A DNA stretch of 64,000 nt from JBIOHP01 sp044449065 (GCA_044449065.1 JBIOHP010000001.1:200395-264394); one strand, 5' to 3'. Counted from the first letter of the stretch, positions 19,616 to 28,476 are shown. Numbers and translations: made by a program. The notes: generated from the letters alone by a model not told the origin.

Positions 19616-20557
19616 ATGATACGTCGCCTTATAGTAATGGGTAAAAATAACATCGCAGTCGAGTGTTTGACATACCTGTTAACCAGACACGATACTGAAA
19701 TCGTCCTCGTCATCAGTCATCCCGATGATTCCGGCGAGGATGGATGGCAGCGTTCCCTGACTAAAGCTGCGAAAGATTCCCGTTTGCCGCTTTATCAACC
19801 AACGAAAGTTAATTCCGCCGAATCGATTACGTATATCAAAAGCTTTCAGCCCGAGTTTATTTTTTCTTTTCAATATGCGCAGATCATCAAACGCGAATTC
19901 ATAGATATCCCTACACGGGGTTGTGTCAATCTACATTTCGGTCCGTTGCCACGGTACAGGGGAGTTTCCACTATCGCTTGGGCGATGATAAACTGTGAAA
20001 AAGAAACCGGGGTTACTCTCCATTATATGGATCCGGGTATCGATACGGGAGATATCATCACGCAACGGATATTCCCGATAGACGATAAAGATAATGCTCG
20101 CGATATTTATGAACGATGTGTGGAACAAGGAGCAGCGCTTTTTAAAGATTCGCTCGATAGTATTTATGCCGGCAAGAACAAACGGATTCCGCAAAACAAT
20201 GCTCATGCAATATACTATCCGAAAAATTCGATAGATTTCAGTCAGCGTGATATCATTTGGAACAACAGCACACGGCAATTATTTAATTGGATCCGTGCAA
20301 TGATTTTTCCCCCGTTTCAATACCCGCGATGCAAGGTCCGCGATAAACAATTCGAGGTCACAAAAATTTCGTGCGATTACCGGAAGAACAACTTTGAAAA
20401 ACCCGGAACTATTGTTTCCATGGAACCATCGGTGTATGTTGCAACTAACGATAGTTTTCTTATATTGGATGAAATTATGATCGATGGTAAACATCTTGCT
20501 CCGCCGGATTTTGTCCCGCAGCTCGGTCTCCGGGTTGGCGATGTTATCGGAACGTAG
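19616..20557 (+). CDS. Formyltransferase acting on amino sugars (Fmt/ArnA-N fold)
   Basis: A 313-residue N10-formyltetrahydrofolate-dependent formyltransferase. The catalytic set is visible: Asn and His in NLHFGPLPRYRG (about residues 104-115) and Asp in MDPGIDTGDI (about 138-147). The first strand, MIRRLIVMGKNNIAVECL, has a divergent nucleotide-like loop, and the C-terminal 100 residues (WIRAMIFPPFQYP, then a small beta domain) match ArnA-N/sugar formyltransferases rather than methionyl-tRNA formyltransferase. With a sugar aminotransferase nearby it most likely makes an N-formylamino sugar. A true Fmt is less likely because it is not linked to def or other translation genes and has a different C-terminal domain. 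Confidence 0.82.
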   Translation: MIRRLIVMGKNNIAVECLTYLLTRHDTEIVLVISHPDDSGEDGWQRSLTKAAKDSRLPLYQPTKVNSAESITYIKSFQPEFIFSFQYAQIIKREFIDIPTRGCVNLHFGPLPRYRGVSTIAWAMINCEKETGVTLHYMDPGIDTGDIITQRIFPIDDKDNARDIYERCVEQGAALFKDSLDSIYAGKNKRIPQNNAHAIYYPKNSIDFSQRDIIWNNSTRQLFNWIRAMIFPPFQYPRCKVRDKQFEVTKISCDYRKNNFEKPGTIVSMEPSVYVATNDSFLILDEIMIDGKHLAPPDFVPQLGLRVGDVIGT

Positions 20558-20635
20558 CGGTCGCCGTGGATTTCGAGTATCCAATGTTGCATGTATAAAT
20601 AACTATTCATTTCATAAAATTCATCCAAAAGATAA

Positions 20636-21934
20636 ATGAAAATTAGTGTTATTGGGACAGGGTATGTCGGCTTAGTAGCCGGAACATGCCTGGCGGAAAG
20701 CGGCAACGACGTTATGTGTGTCGATATCGATCGCGCAAAAGTCCGTATGCTCCAGCGCGGAGTGGCGACGATTTACGAACCCGGTCTAACGGAAATGATG
20801 ACCGTTAATATCCGCGAGGAACGGCTCAAGTTTACAACAAATTTAGAGAACGCCGTAACGCGGAGTGAAATTATATTTCTTGCTCTGCCAACCCCCCAGT
20901 CGGAAGACGGTTCTGCCGACCTGCGCCACGTTCTTGAAGCGTCTAAACAAATCGGAAAATATTTTAATGGTTATAAAGTTATCGTCAATAAAAGCACGGT
21001 GCCGGTAGGAACCGCCGATCGGGTTAGGGATATTGTTAAGAACGAAACTGATGTTGAGTTCGACGTCGTCTCTAATCCGGAGTTTTTGAAGGAGGGAAAC
21101 GCTATCAACGATTTCATGAAACCTGATCGCATCGTTATTGGATCGTCAAGCGACCGGGCAACTGAAATTATGCGGCAGATTTATGCGCCGTTTGTGCGAA
21201 CCGGCAATCCGATCATCATCATGGATGTGAGGAGTTCCGAACTTACGAAATATGCGGCAAATTCTTTTTTAGCCGCGAAAATTTCCTTTATGAATGAAAT
21301 TGCAAACTTGTGCGAGCGGGTGGGGGCAAACGCAGATTTTGTCCGGAAAGGAATCGGCTCCGATCCGCGCATCGGGTCGCAATTTCTTTTTCCGGGCGTA
21401 GGGTACGGCGGATCATGTTTTCCCAAAGACGTCGCCGCGCTTGAAAAAACCTCGAAAGATTTCCGGTATGATTTCAGAATTTTAAATGCAGTCCAAAGAG
21501 TTAATGAAAATCAACCGAACCTTTTTATCAATAAAATTGAAAAATATTTTAAGGGCAAACTCAAGGGAAAATTGATCGCTGTTTGGGGATTGGCCTTCAA
21601 GCCGAAAACAGATGATTTGCGCGAAGCCCCTTCAATCAAAATAATCGAAGGGCTGCTGAAAAAAGGGGCGAAGGTGCACGTCCACGATCCCATCGCTCTT
21701 CACGAGGCGAAGAAACGGCTCGGTGATCGGGTTGTTTATCATACGAGCAATTATGGCGCGTTAAAGGGCGTATCAGCGCTCGTTGTGGTGACAGAGTGGA
21801 ATGAATTCCGGACGCCAGATTTCAACAGGATGAAATCTTTGATGAAAGAAAAGGTAATCTTCGATGGCAGGAATATCTACGACCCGAAGATTTTTAAAGC
21901 ATTGGGCTTTGAGTATTTCAGCGTCGGCCGGTGA
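20636..21934 (+). CDS. ugd: UDP-glucose 6-dehydrogenase
   Basis: A 432-residue enzyme that oxidises UDP-glucose to UDP-glucuronate with two NAD. GTGYVGLVAGTCLAESG at residues 7-23 binds NAD, KSTVPVGTAD near 122 and NPEFLKEGNAIND near 148 are family blocks, and GYGGSCFPKDV near 257-267 contains the catalytic cysteine. WGLAFKPKTDDLREAPS is the C-terminal domain signature. Its product is the substrate of the neighbouring UDP-xylose synthase-type enzyme (7 bp downstream) and of the UDP-glucuronate 4-epimerase at 6.7 kb. Confidence 0.95.
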   Translation: MKISVIGTGYVGLVAGTCLAESGNDVMCVDIDRAKVRMLQRGVATIYEPGLTEMMTVNIREERLKFTTNLENAVTRSEIIFLALPTPQSEDGSADLRHVLEASKQIGKYFNGYKVIVNKSTVPVGTADRVRDIVKNETDVEFDVVSNPEFLKEGNAINDFMKPDRIVIGSSSDRATEIMRQIYAPFVRTGNPIIIMDVRSSELTKYAANSFLAAKISFMNEIANLCERVGANADFVRKGIGSDPRIGSQFLFPGVGYGGSCFPKDVAALEKTSKDFRYDFRILNAVQRVNENQPNLFINKIEKYFKGKLKGKLIAVWGLAFKPKTDDLREAPSIKIIEGLLKKGAKVHVHDPIALHEAKKRLGDRVVYHTSNYGALKGVSALVVVTEWNEFRTPDFNRMKSLMKEKVIFDGRNIYDPKIFKALGFEYFSVGR

Positions 21935-21941
21935 GGGAAAA

Positions 21942-22895
21942 ATGAAAAATAAGAAAATTGTCAGCGTCGTAACCGGAGGATCCGGATTTCTTGGATCACA
22001 TCTCTGCGATCGGCTTCTCGCGGAAGGTCATCATGTTATTTGCATCGATAATCTTATCACCGGCAATATCGACAACATCTCACATTTGTTCGGGAACAAC
22101 CGATTTCAATATTTTAATCATGATGTTACCAATTACCTGTTCATTGAGGGCGTCGTCAATAATGTACTGCATTTCGCCTCGCCGGCAAGCCCAATCGATT
22201 ATATAAAGCTTCCCATCCAGACCTTGAAAGTCGGTTCCCTCGGTACGCATAAAGCGCTCGGTCTGGCAAAAGCGAAAGGGGCGAGATTTTTATTAGCTTC
22301 GACTTCAGAAGTTTATGGCGATCCGCTTATCCATCCCCAGCCGGAATCATATTGGGGAAATGTGAATCCCATCGGTGTAAGAGGCGTCTATGACGAAGCA
22401 AAACGTTTTGCAGAAGCATTGACCATGGCGTATCATCGGTATCACGGCGTGGATACGCGCATTGTCCGTATTTTCAATACCTATGGCCCTAAGATGCGGC
22501 TGGATGATGGAAGAGCAATTCCCGCGTTCATGTCGCAAGCATTAAAAGGGAAACCGGTCACCGTGTTCGGCGATGGAAAACAGACACGAAGCGTCTGTTA
22601 TGTCGATGATCTCATCGATGGAATATATCGTCTCTTGCGATCCAAGATAACCGATCCGGTAAATATCGGCAATCCTGATGAAATATCGGTGCTGGGTTTG
22701 GCGAAGGAAATTGTCAAACTCGCTGGGGGCAAAAGCAAAGTGGTCTTCAATCCTCTCCCTGAAGACGACCCGAAAGTGCGTCAACCGGATATTACAATAG
22801 CGCGTAAAGGACTCGGATGGAAACCGAAGATTTCCCGCAATGAAGGGTTGAAAATTACTATGGAATATTTCCAAAAGAAACTTGCTGCGGGTTAA
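21942..22895 (+). CDS. uxs: UDP-glucuronate decarboxylase (UDP-xylose synthase) type
   Basis: A 317-residue extended short-chain dehydrogenase. I start it at the ATG at 21942; a longer frame from 21864 only overlaps ugd. TGGSGFLGSHLCDRLL near the N-terminus is the NAD loop, NLITGNIDNISHL matches UXS enzymes, and HFASPASPIDY is the diagnostic UXS block that distinguishes it from dTDP-glucose dehydratase. STSEVYGDP and YDEAKRFAE (Tyr about 149, Lys about 153) complete the active site. It should decarboxylate UDP-glucuronate to UDP-xylose. It lies 7 bp after ugd, so substrate and enzyme are co-expressed. Confidence 0.92.
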   Translation: MKNKKIVSVVTGGSGFLGSHLCDRLLAEGHHVICIDNLITGNIDNISHLFGNNRFQYFNHDVTNYLFIEGVVNNVLHFASPASPIDYIKLPIQTLKVGSLGTHKALGLAKAKGARFLLASTSEVYGDPLIHPQPESYWGNVNPIGVRGVYDEAKRFAEALTMAYHRYHGVDTRIVRIFNTYGPKMRLDDGRAIPAFMSQALKGKPVTVFGDGKQTRSVCYVDDLIDGIYRLLRSKITDPVNIGNPDEISVLGLAKEIVKLAGGKSKVVFNPLPEDDPKVRQPDITIARKGLGWKPKISRNEGLKITMEYFQKKLAAG

Positions 22896-23897
22896 ATGGT
22901 GCATCATAACAACTTAATGAGGTGCCACAGCTTAATTTTCAATATCGTTGTTATATTCCTCTTCCTTTTCTTTACGGTACAACTTCAGGCGGGAGAGTAC
23001 AAACACTTCCATTCCGATCTCAGCTTATCCGATAATTATTCCGGTAAAATTTCATTCACGAATCTCTCGACCTTCGATTCAACAAGCTCACCCGTAATCG
23101 AAAATGCGCCGAAGGTCAATTATGGACGGTTGGTCGTTCTTGGAGGATTGATGGGGGGAGCGATAGCAACAATTCACATCTACCAGCAAAACGGGTGGTG
23201 GCAGAATAACAGAGCGCCGTTTCATTTTCAAGAAGACCTCGTGTATGGATTACACGTTGATAAAATCGGCCATTTTTATGGCGCAATGATTCTGACATAT
23301 TTTATCAGACATACGGTGGAAACTGCCGATGTTTCCGAATCTAAATCTCTTCTCATCGGATCAGCCGGGGCGTTATTATTTCAAACGTACGTCGAAGTGG
23401 AGGACGGGTTTTCAACATGGGGCTTTGATAGAGTGGATTTTGCTTCCGATGTTGGGGGAGCATTATGGCCCATTCTCCAGCATTCATATCCTTCGCTGAC
23501 CAACTATGAATTAAAGTTCAGTTATATCCCTTCAGATTTGCTCAATCGTCCGGGAGGATCGGGATTTAAAGGGCAAAAACATCTTATCATCGATGATTAT
23601 GAGGGACAGACCTTTTGGCTCAGCATGAAAGTGAAAAACATTCTCCCCGAATCTGCGGTATACTATTGGCCCTCATTTCTTTGTCTATCTGTCGGTTATG
23701 GCGCGAGGGACATCGCCGGTATCAATGCATCGCCTTATAGGGTTTATTATCTCTCCCTTGATTATGATTTCACCAAAATAATTCCGGATTCAACGCCATT
23801 GTTAAAACATCTGGGAGAGGTGCTGAATTTTATTCATTTTCCGGCTCCCGCCGTCAGGATTTCTCCATCAACAATATGGTATGGCTTGTATTTCTAA
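22896..23897 (+). CDS. DUF2279 family membrane-associated protein
   Basis: A 333-residue exported protein starting on the base after the uxs stop. An N-terminal hydrophobic segment (SLIFNIVVIFLFLFFTVQL) is a signal peptide or anchor; ATG at 22917 is an alternative start. The core GLHVDKIGHFYGAMILTYF, then YVEVEDGFSTWGFDRVDF and ASDVGGALWPI matches DUF2279/YfiM-like proteins, with the conserved His/Asp residues (DKIGH, DGFS-WGFD, SDVGGA). The C-terminal 130 residues look like alternating beta strands ending in an aromatic residue (YGLYF), consistent with an outer-membrane barrel end. Its function is unknown; the tight link to the polysaccharide genes and the Wzi-like gene suggests a surface assembly role. 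Confidence 0.7.
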   Translation: MVHHNNLMRCHSLIFNIVVIFLFLFFTVQLQAGEYKHFHSDLSLSDNYSGKISFTNLSTFDSTSSPVIENAPKVNYGRLVVLGGLMGGAIATIHIYQQNGWWQNNRAPFHFQEDLVYGLHVDKIGHFYGAMILTYFIRHTVETADVSESKSLLIGSAGALLFQTYVEVEDGFSTWGFDRVDFASDVGGALWPILQHSYPSLTNYELKFSYIPSDLLNRPGGSGFKGQKHLIIDDYEGQTFWLSMKVKNILPESAVYYWPSFLCLSVGYGARDIAGINASPYRVYYLSLDYDFTKIIPDSTPLLKHLGEVLNFIHFPAPAVRISPSTIWYGLYF

Positions 23898-23901
23898 ACT
23901 T

Positions 23902-25617
23902 ATGAAAACTTTATTACACCTTCTTTGCTCAGTAATATTATTAACGGTTTTCGTGACCTGGATTTCCACCGCCCAGGTAGAAAATGTTCCCGCATCACAT
24001 CCTGTGTATACGTTTCTAAAGAGGATGGACGTCAAGGGAATAATCGAACGGTACCGCGACGCCATTTTGCCCATGTCGCGAAAAGAGGTTGGGGAGTTCC
24101 TCACCGCCATCGATAAGAACAGGACGGAGCTTACGGAAACAGAACAGAGCTGGCTCGACCGCTACCTGCTGGAATTCCGGTTCGACATTCATGGAACGAC
24201 AGATGGCGCGAATTCATTGATCGCCTCCGAAATTCCCGGCGTGTCCAACGGGTTTGGCAACATCTTTTCGGGCAACAATCAGTATCTCTATGCGTACCAT
24301 GATTCCGATCTTACAATGTTCGTCAACGGCTTGCTGGCATTCAATGCGCGGCGCATCAATGGAGATGTGCTTGGCGACGCCCATGCCGAGTTTATACAAG
24401 GCGGAGGAAGAATTCGGGGGACTCTTGGCAGCCATTTTGGATATTATGTTCAAGGCACGAATGCCCAGTTCTGGGGGAGCCGGGATCTTCTCCTGCGGGA
24501 TACGCTGTTAAGCCAGGCACAAACGCTGCGGGATAACACCGCCCAAAATTTCGACATGGCAGAAGGGTACGCGCGCTATGACGGAGGAATTATCTCGGCA
24601 GAGCTTGGAATGGAACGCGTCCTGTGGGGAAACGGCTATGACCAAAAAATGCTCATCTCCGATAACATTCGCACATTCCCCATGATTCGCACCGACATAC
24701 AGTTTAAGTCGCTGAAGTATACCTTCATGCATGGCTGGCTGCTCGGACGACCGTTACCCTGGACATTATTTGTCTCCGCCGATTCTGCCGCGAAGATCAA
24801 GGGTCCATACATTGCGGATAAGTACACAGCCGCCCACCGCATCGAGTTTTCTTTTCCCCGCCAGTTCGATATCGGATTTCAGGAGATGATTATTTACGCA
24901 AATCGGCCGTTCGACCTGGGCTATCTCAATCCATTTATCCTCCTTGAATCTGTCCAGCGCGCGCGAGGATCCCGCGATCACGATTTATGGGCGTTGGATT
25001 TGCGAACCCATTTCATCCCCGGTCTTCAATTCACGGGAACGCTTGTTGTCAACGATGTTCATTTTCAGGATTTTTTCCTGAACCGATGGTACAACAGGAA
25101 TGCGTACCAGCTCGGCTTTTTTCTCACGGATCCTATCGGCTTGCCAAACACGAGCTTAATGGCTGAATGGACTCATATTAATCCTTATACCTACTCGCAC
25201 GAGTATTCCATTGAAGAAAATTACACGAGTTACGGGGCGATCATTGGACCGCGCATAGGACCGAACTCGGAATCATGGTTTGTGCGAGGCGATCTCGTCC
25301 CATCGCCAAACCTGACGCTATCCGTAAGCGGCACGCTTGTTCGCCACGGCGACAACATCCTTGACGCCAAGGGAAACCTCGTCAAGGACGTCGGCGGAGA
25401 TATCTGGCAGCCGCATCTCCCGACCGACCCCATCGAAACCGTCTTCCTTGACGGCAATTTAGTAACGACGAAACGGCTTCAGTTCTTCGGCAACTACGAG
25501 ATTGTTCATCACGTATGGCTCGGCGGATGGTTCGAGTGGGAGCGGATCGATAGCGCGGCGACAAACAAGGTGAATCTCAATAAGACATTCGGGGCAGAGA
25601 TACGGATGGAGATTTAG
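23902..25617 (+). CDS. Capsule assembly Wzi family outer-membrane protein
   Basis: A 571-residue predicted beta-barrel protein. I take the ATG at 23902, four bases after the preceding stop, because MKTLLHLLCSVILLTVF begins a signal peptide; an ATG at 23881 would overlap the previous gene and add seven residues. After cleavage near TAQ, the helical region YTFLKRMDVKGIIERYRDAILPMSRKEV is typical of Bacteroidetes Wzi-like proteins, followed by about 16 amphipathic strands and an amphipathic C-terminus (GAEIRMEI). E. coli Wzi holds capsule at the outer membrane. GC content is noticeably higher than in neighbouring genes. Confidence 0.8.
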   Translation: MKTLLHLLCSVILLTVFVTWISTAQVENVPASHPVYTFLKRMDVKGIIERYRDAILPMSRKEVGEFLTAIDKNRTELTETEQSWLDRYLLEFRFDIHGTTDGANSLIASEIPGVSNGFGNIFSGNNQYLYAYHDSDLTMFVNGLLAFNARRINGDVLGDAHAEFIQGGGRIRGTLGSHFGYYVQGTNAQFWGSRDLLLRDTLLSQAQTLRDNTAQNFDMAEGYARYDGGIISAELGMERVLWGNGYDQKMLISDNIRTFPMIRTDIQFKSLKYTFMHGWLLGRPLPWTLFVSADSAAKIKGPYIADKYTAAHRIEFSFPRQFDIGFQEMIIYANRPFDLGYLNPFILLESVQRARGSRDHDLWALDLRTHFIPGLQFTGTLVVNDVHFQDFFLNRWYNRNAYQLGFFLTDPIGLPNTSLMAEWTHINPYTYSHEYSIEENYTSYGAIIGPRIGPNSESWFVRGDLVPSPNLTLSVSGTLVRHGDNILDAKGNLVKDVGGDIWQPHLPTDPIETVFLDGNLVTTKRLQFFGNYEIVHHVWLGGWFEWERIDSAATNKVNLNKTFGAEIRMEI

Positions 25618-25824
25618 CCCCGCAGTTTCCTATCTGCACTGCCTGCCATAAGTGATCTGGCGAAATGATCTTCATAAGAACGATTCCGCCTCTTAAATTG
25701 TAATTCATTCTGAACTTTTTCCTCCCTTATTTGGTTTTATAATATTAATTTCATAATATTTTAGGCAATTCATATCAAAAATCATCTAACAAAACTTCAA
25801 ATTATAGGGATAATGGAGTAATTT

Positions 25825-26298
25825 ATGGCATTAAAACTTGGTGACAAAGCGCCGGATTTTACACTCACCGACGCAGACAGAAATAAACGATCATTAAAAG
25901 AATTTGCAGGAAAAAAGACCATTCTTGCTTTCTTCCCGGGGGCGTTCACAGGCGTTTGCACAAAAGAAATGTGCGCGCTTAGAGATTCATTGAGCGCATT
26001 TAACAGCATGGATGCGCAGGTGGTAGCCATCAGTGTTGACTCACCATTTGCAAACAAAGGATTTTCCATCGCGAACCAGCTAACATTTCCGGTGCTCAGC
26101 GATTATACAAAAGATGTGAGTCGAAAATACGCCGGACTTGTTCAAAATTTTGCCGGGCTTGAGGGATATGCCGCATCCAACCGGGCTGTATTTATTCTTG
26201 ATAAATCGGGTACCGTTCAATATGCCTGGATCGGGGAAAACCCGGGAATCGAACCGCCCTATGACGAAATCAAAAAAGCGTTATCGTCTATTAAGTAA
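25825..26298 (+). CDS. Peroxiredoxin (AhpC/TSA superfamily)
   Basis: A 157-residue thiol peroxidase that reduces hydrogen peroxide and organic hydroperoxides. The peroxidatic cysteine is C45 in FFPGAFTGVCTKEMC, with a second cysteine at C50 (C-x4-C), and the conserved Arg follows in the C-terminal half. The layout resembles AhpE/Bcp-like 1-Cys or atypical 2-Cys peroxiredoxins. A GGAG-like ribosome site (AATGGAGTAATTT) precedes the ATG. It is followed 12 bp later by a Bcp gene, so two related peroxidases are made together, and then by an aquaporin gene. Confidence 0.9.
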   Translation: MALKLGDKAPDFTLTDADRNKRSLKEFAGKKTILAFFPGAFTGVCTKEMCALRDSLSAFNSMDAQVVAISVDSPFANKGFSIANQLTFPVLSDYTKDVSRKYAGLVQNFAGLEGYAASNRAVFILDKSGTVQYAWIGENPGIEPPYDEIKKALSSIK

Positions 26299-26310
26299 AA
26301 CGATAATATT

Positions 26311-26763
26311 ATGATTAAAGTTGGAGAGAAAGCGCCCAACTTTTCTTTGCCTGATGCTAACGGCACAATTGTATCGTTAAAACAATTCAAAGGAAAGAAG
26401 CTCGTTCTTTACTTTTATCCTAAAGACCTCACTCCCGGTTGCACAACCGAAGCGTGTTCGTTCAGGGATAATATTGAAGATATACGCGCCAAAGGCGCGG
26501 AAGTCATCGGCGTCAGCGCCGATCCGGTAAAGCTGCACCAAAAATTTGCCGAAAAGTATGAGCTAAACTTTCCTCTCCTCAGCGATGAATCGAAAGAAAT
26601 GTTGAAGGAGTACGGCGTCTGGAAACAAAAATCCTTCATGGGGAAGAAATTTATGGGTATTGTGCGTACAACCGTTATCATCGATGAGCGGGGTATCATA
26701 AAACACATCTTTCCGAAAGTGAAGGTAAGTGGTCACACTAAAGAAGTTCTACAATTCTTATAA
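26311..26763 (+). CDS. bcp: Thioredoxin-dependent thiol peroxidase, Bcp type
   Basis: A 150-residue bacterioferritin comigratory protein-type peroxiredoxin (PrxQ). The signature DLTPGCTTEACSFRD places the peroxidatic cysteine at C44 and the resolving cysteine at C49, as in E. coli Bcp. GVSADPVKLHQKFAEKYELNFPLLSDE and RTTVIIDERGIIKHIF are typical of the family. Length is normal. It should detoxify peroxides with thioredoxin as the electron donor in the cytoplasm. Twelve bases separate it from the upstream peroxiredoxin and 33 from the aquaporin gene, consistent with one transcript. Confidence 0.93.
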   Translation: MIKVGEKAPNFSLPDANGTIVSLKQFKGKKLVLYFYPKDLTPGCTTEACSFRDNIEDIRAKGAEVIGVSADPVKLHQKFAEKYELNFPLLSDESKEMLKEYGVWKQKSFMGKKFMGIVRTTVIIDERGIIKHIFPKVKVSGHTKEVLQFL

Positions 26764-26796
26764 TTTAAAATCAACAATTTAAAGGGGTAAATAATT

Positions 26797-27459
26797 ATGA
26801 TTACCACAAAAAATCTTCTGGTTGAATTCATAGGAACTTTCACTCTTATTTTTGTCGGCATCGCGTCTATAGTGGTGAATGCTGGATTAGTAGGGGTAGC
26901 GCTTGCGCACGGACTTGCCATTGCGGTGATGGTTTCGGCAATGGGGTATGTTTCGGGCGGTTTTTTTAATCCTGCCGTCGTCGTTGGCGGTCTGGTTGGG
27001 GGAAAAATATCGCTGATCGATAGCATAGCGTATATCATTACGGAACTCATCGGTGGCGCGGCAGGCGCTTTTGCGGTGAAAGTGATATTTCCTGCGGCAA
27101 TGGTTGACGCTGTCAAGTTAGGCACGCCGATGTTGGCATCGGGCGTTGAATTTCTTCCCGGCATTTTAATGGAATTAATTATGACCTTCTTCCTCGTGAT
27201 TGTTGTCTATGGCACGGCAATCGATCCCCGTGGACCGAAGCCAGTTGCCGGGTTGATCATCGGACTGACGATTACCCTTGATATTATTGTTGGGGGACCG
27301 ATTACGGGTGGTTCGATGAATCCAGCCCGGACATTTGGTCCCGCTATCGTTGGCGGTTACTGGACAGATCATATTGTGTACTGGATAGGTCCGCTGGCTG
27401 GCGCTATATTGGCGGCTCTCTGCTACACAAAAATTATTGGAAAAGATGCAGAAAAATAA
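26797..27459 (+). CDS. Aquaporin (MIP family)
   Basis: A 220-residue channel with six hydrophobic helices and two pore half-helices. The NPA motifs are intact: GGFFNPAVV with Asn near 58 and GGSMNPARTFGP with Asn near 174, the latter followed by the selectivity-filter Arg. The loop after the first NPA is short, which fits a water-type aquaporin more than a glycerol facilitator. AAAGGGG precedes the ATG as a ribosome-binding site. Being directly behind two peroxiredoxin genes, it may also pass hydrogen peroxide, but nothing in the sequence proves that. Confidence 0.92.
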   Translation: MITTKNLLVEFIGTFTLIFVGIASIVVNAGLVGVALAHGLAIAVMVSAMGYVSGGFFNPAVVVGGLVGGKISLIDSIAYIITELIGGAAGAFAVKVIFPAAMVDAVKLGTPMLASGVEFLPGILMELIMTFFLVIVVYGTAIDPRGPKPVAGLIIGLTITLDIIVGGPITGGSMNPARTFGPAIVGGYWTDHIVYWIGPLAGAILAALCYTKIIGKDAEK

Positions 27460-27480
27460 TTTTACTATCAGTGAATAAGA

Positions 27481-27885
27481 ATGATTTATCTAACTCGAAA
27501 AGAATATTTTTGCGCTTCGCACCGGCTGTTTAATCCAAAGTTTTCCGACGCGGAGAATCTTAAAATTTACGGTAAATGCGCCTATCCCAATGGCCATGGG
27601 CATAATTATGAACTTGAGGTGACCGTGGCAGGCGAGCCGGATCCGGAAACCGGCATGATTCTCGACCTGAAAAAAATATCAGATATAATAAAGGCAGAAA
27701 TTATCGATAAAGTCGATCACAGGCACCTCAATTTCGATATAGACTTCCTGGATGGTATTATCCCGACCGCCGAAAATCTTGCGACAGTCTTTTGGAGATT
27801 GCTTGCTCCCAAAATATACGGCGGTAAATTATACTCCGTGAAAGTTTCAGAAACTACAAACAATTTTGCAGAATACCGTGGCTAA
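27481..27885 (+). CDS. 6-pyruvoyl-tetrahydropterin synthase (PTPS), biopterin type
   Basis: A 134-residue enzyme that converts dihydroneopterin triphosphate to 6-pyruvoyl-tetrahydropterin. ASHRL (His14) and HGH (His39, His41) bind zinc; C33 in GKCAYPNGHGH is the catalytic cysteine. The spacing Cys-x5-HGH is that of the biopterin PTPS group, whereas QueD enzymes of queuosine synthesis have Cys-x3-HGH. FSDAENLKIYGKC and VSETTNN are also strikingly like animal PTPS. D79-H80 and E124 complete the expected active site. GTP cyclohydrolase I, which makes the substrate, overlaps its 3' end, and two reductases follow. A QueD role remains possible but is less favoured. Confidence 0.85.
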   Translation: MIYLTRKEYFCASHRLFNPKFSDAENLKIYGKCAYPNGHGHNYELEVTVAGEPDPETGMILDLKKISDIIKAEIIDKVDHRHLNFDIDFLDGIIPTAENLATVFWRLLAPKIYGGKLYSVKVSETTNNFAEYRG

Positions 27886-28471
27886 CAAACAACAAATTCC
27901 TAAGAACAATAATAAATCGCTTGAAGATGCGATACGGGTTATTATCCGCGAGATCGGCGAAGACCCCAATCGTGAGGGACTGCTAAAAACTCCTCAACGT
28001 GTGGCTAAGGCATGGGAATTTCTTTCCCGCGGTTATGAAGGCGACGTGATGAAAGTCCTCAACGACGCCATCTTCAGTGAAAAATATAGTGAGATGGTGA
28101 TTGTGAAGGATATTGATTTTTTCAGCATGTGCGAGCACCATCTGCTGCCATTTTATGGTAAAGCGCATATCGCCTATATCCCCGATGGAAAAATTATCGG
28201 GTTAAGTAAAATCCCGCGTATCGTGGAAATATTCAGCAGGCGTTTGCAGGTTCAGGAGCGCATGACGCAGCAAATTGCCGAGACATTGTATGACGGCTTA
28301 AAACCAGACGGCGTTGGCGTCATCATCGAAGCAAGGCATTTATGCATGATGATGCGCGGCGTGGAAAAACAAAACTCGGTTGCAACAACCAGCGCGATGT
28401 TTGGCTCATTCCGCGAGGATGAACGAACCCGGAACGAGTTCCTGAAACTCACCATCAATAAATTACCATAA
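27866..28471 (+). CDS. folE: GTP cyclohydrolase I
   Basis: A roughly 200-residue type I enzyme that opens GTP to dihydroneopterin triphosphate, the entry to folate and biopterin. SMCEHHLLPFYGKAHIAYIP carries zinc ligands (C89 and H92 in this numbering), and ARHLCMMMRGVEKQNS carries the third, C160, with the catalytic His region. LSKIPRIVEIFSRRLQVQERM is a family hallmark. The start is uncertain: TTG at 27866 or GTG at 27878, both overlapping the upstream PTPS gene, so translation is probably coupled. It is followed after 5 bp by a short-chain reductase. Confidence 0.95.
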   Translation: MQNTVANKQQIPKNNNKSLEDAIRVIIREIGEDPNREGLLKTPQRVAKAWEFLSRGYEGDVMKVLNDAIFSEKYSEMVIVKDIDFFSMCEHHLLPFYGKAHIAYIPDGKIIGLSKIPRIVEIFSRRLQVQERMTQQIAETLYDGLKPDGVGVIIEARHLCMMMRGVEKQNSVATTSAMFGSFREDERTRNEFLKLTINKLP

Positions 28472-28476
28472 AAGTG

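Noticed and set aside
19616..20557. Methionyl-tRNA formyltransferase
   Set aside because: Catalytic residues are shared, but the C-terminal domain and polysaccharide context suit a sugar formyltransferase better.
27481..27885. Queuosine synthesis (QueD) as the primary reading of the PTPS gene
   Set aside because: Cys-x5-HGH spacing and flanking GTP cyclohydrolase and reductases favour the biopterin type; no queC, queE or queF nearby.
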